A stretch of DNA of 6,178 nucleotides from Porphyromonadaceae bacterium UBA7141. GTDB taxonomy: Bacteria > Bacteroidota > Bacteroidia > Bacteroidales > Muribaculaceae. The notes beneath the pieces were generated by a model. The model worked only from the letters and a program-made list of their open reading frames with translations, made no database searches and was not told where the DNA came from. Below are positions 5,920 through 6,178 of this stretch, piece by piece. The stretch is from contig DKWX01000023.1 of assembly GCA_002491945.1 (NCBI GenBank), positions 1 to 6,178 on the forward strand, given 5' to 3'. Within the stretch, counting starts at the first letter, position 1, and each line of letters opens with the position of its first letter. A program made the position numbers and the translations under genes.

Positions 5920-6154
5920 ATTTTTAACACTTTTATTTTTCAGACGGCTCTTATTTTAGCAATTACCACATATGCCGATATCTATCAGTCAGTGATTTAT
6001 AATAGATTATGTTTTACAACACCTCCCGGCCGTCCCATCGTTATTCCGGACCCCCATCCCCGTCATTTCATATATAAATCCATCTGTCGGTCGGTCTGAC
6101 AATCCTGCCATCCATTCCGCCAGTCTCTAAAAAGCAGTCGTCCCCTTGGCCTCA
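5920..6154. other. Non-coding upstream region between promoter and right inverted repeat
   Basis: About 235 bp without a credible gene. The part near the promoter (5920-6025) is AT-rich; the outer part (6026-6154) is richer in C on the plus strand. I saw no exact consensus promoter on the plus strand, so nothing clearly drives transcription outward over the right repeat. A weak dyad, TGTC...GACA near 6085-6101, is the only operator-like pattern noticed. The region may hold sites for a regulator of the operon. Confidence 0.4.
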
Positions 6155-6178
6155 ATTCTCTTGATTCCTCCAAAGAAT
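6155..6178 (-). repeat. Right terminal inverted repeat, putative recombination site
   Basis: Exact reverse complement of bases 1-24 over all 24 positions, with no similarity continuing inward. It lies about 270 bp upstream of the predicted transcription start. Together with the left copy it bounds the promoter and all four fimbrial genes. Recombination between two sites in inverted orientation would flip the 6.2-kb segment. Confidence 0.8.

Noticed and set aside
5930..6020. Possible outward plus-strand promoters (TATTTTTC, TATGTTTT)
   Set aside because: Each misses the final G of TAnnTTTG and has no TTTG element at the right distance upstream.
6020..6130. Short minus-strand peptides of about 15 and 19 codons upstream of the promoter
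   Set aside because: They are very short, lie upstream of the only supported promoter, and have no recognisable features.
1..6178. Composite transposon or insertion sequence with 24-bp terminal repeats
   Set aside because: No transposase, resolvase or integrase is encoded inside, and the internal dyad of the repeat fits a recombinase site better. It cannot be fully excluded without the flanks.

Overview
This window looks like Bacteroidales DNA, most likely from a gut commensal (a Muribaculaceae or Bacteroides-like genome; the family is a guess). The evidence is four adjacent minus-strand genes from fimbrial families confined to Bacteroidia, an exact match to the Bacteroidetes promoter pattern TTTG-N19-TAnnTTTG, and start codons without clear Shine-Dalgarno sequences.

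Layout, read in the direction of transcription (right to left). A non-coding stretch (about 5884-6154) lies upstream of a consensus promoter (5889-5919). A leader of about 250 nt follows, with several stem-loops, two of them long near-perfect palindromes. Then come a DUF3575 outer-membrane beta-barrel protein (4988-5632), a DUF3868/OmpA-like/TPR protein (3464-4972), a major fimbrillin lipoprotein of the FimA/Mfa1 type (1549-3240), and a FimB/Mfa2-type anchor lipoprotein (80-1198). Two strong hairpins sit between fimbrillin and anchor genes and could set the pilin:anchor ratio. Together the genes make a type V (Bacteroidia) fimbria: lipidated pilin and anchor precursors reach the cell surface, pilins polymerise by protease-assisted strand exchange, and the two upstream proteins are presumed envelope accessories.

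The most notable feature is that the window begins and ends with a perfect 24-bp inverted repeat (1-24 and 6155-6178). Each copy has internal dyad symmetry, as recombinase crossover sites do. This suggests that the whole operon, promoter included, lies on a DNA segment of about 6.2 kb that can invert by site-specific recombination. No recombinase is encoded inside, so the enzyme would act in trans. Because the promoter moves with the genes, inversion would not be a simple on/off promoter flip. It would change which flanking DNA lies downstream of the anchor gene, where fimbrial tip genes often lie in related operons. The flanks are not visible, so this remains a hypothesis.

A second notable point is that the pilin and the anchor end in nearly the same 13 residues, spelled with different synonymous codons. 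This fits a shared C-terminal donor strand.
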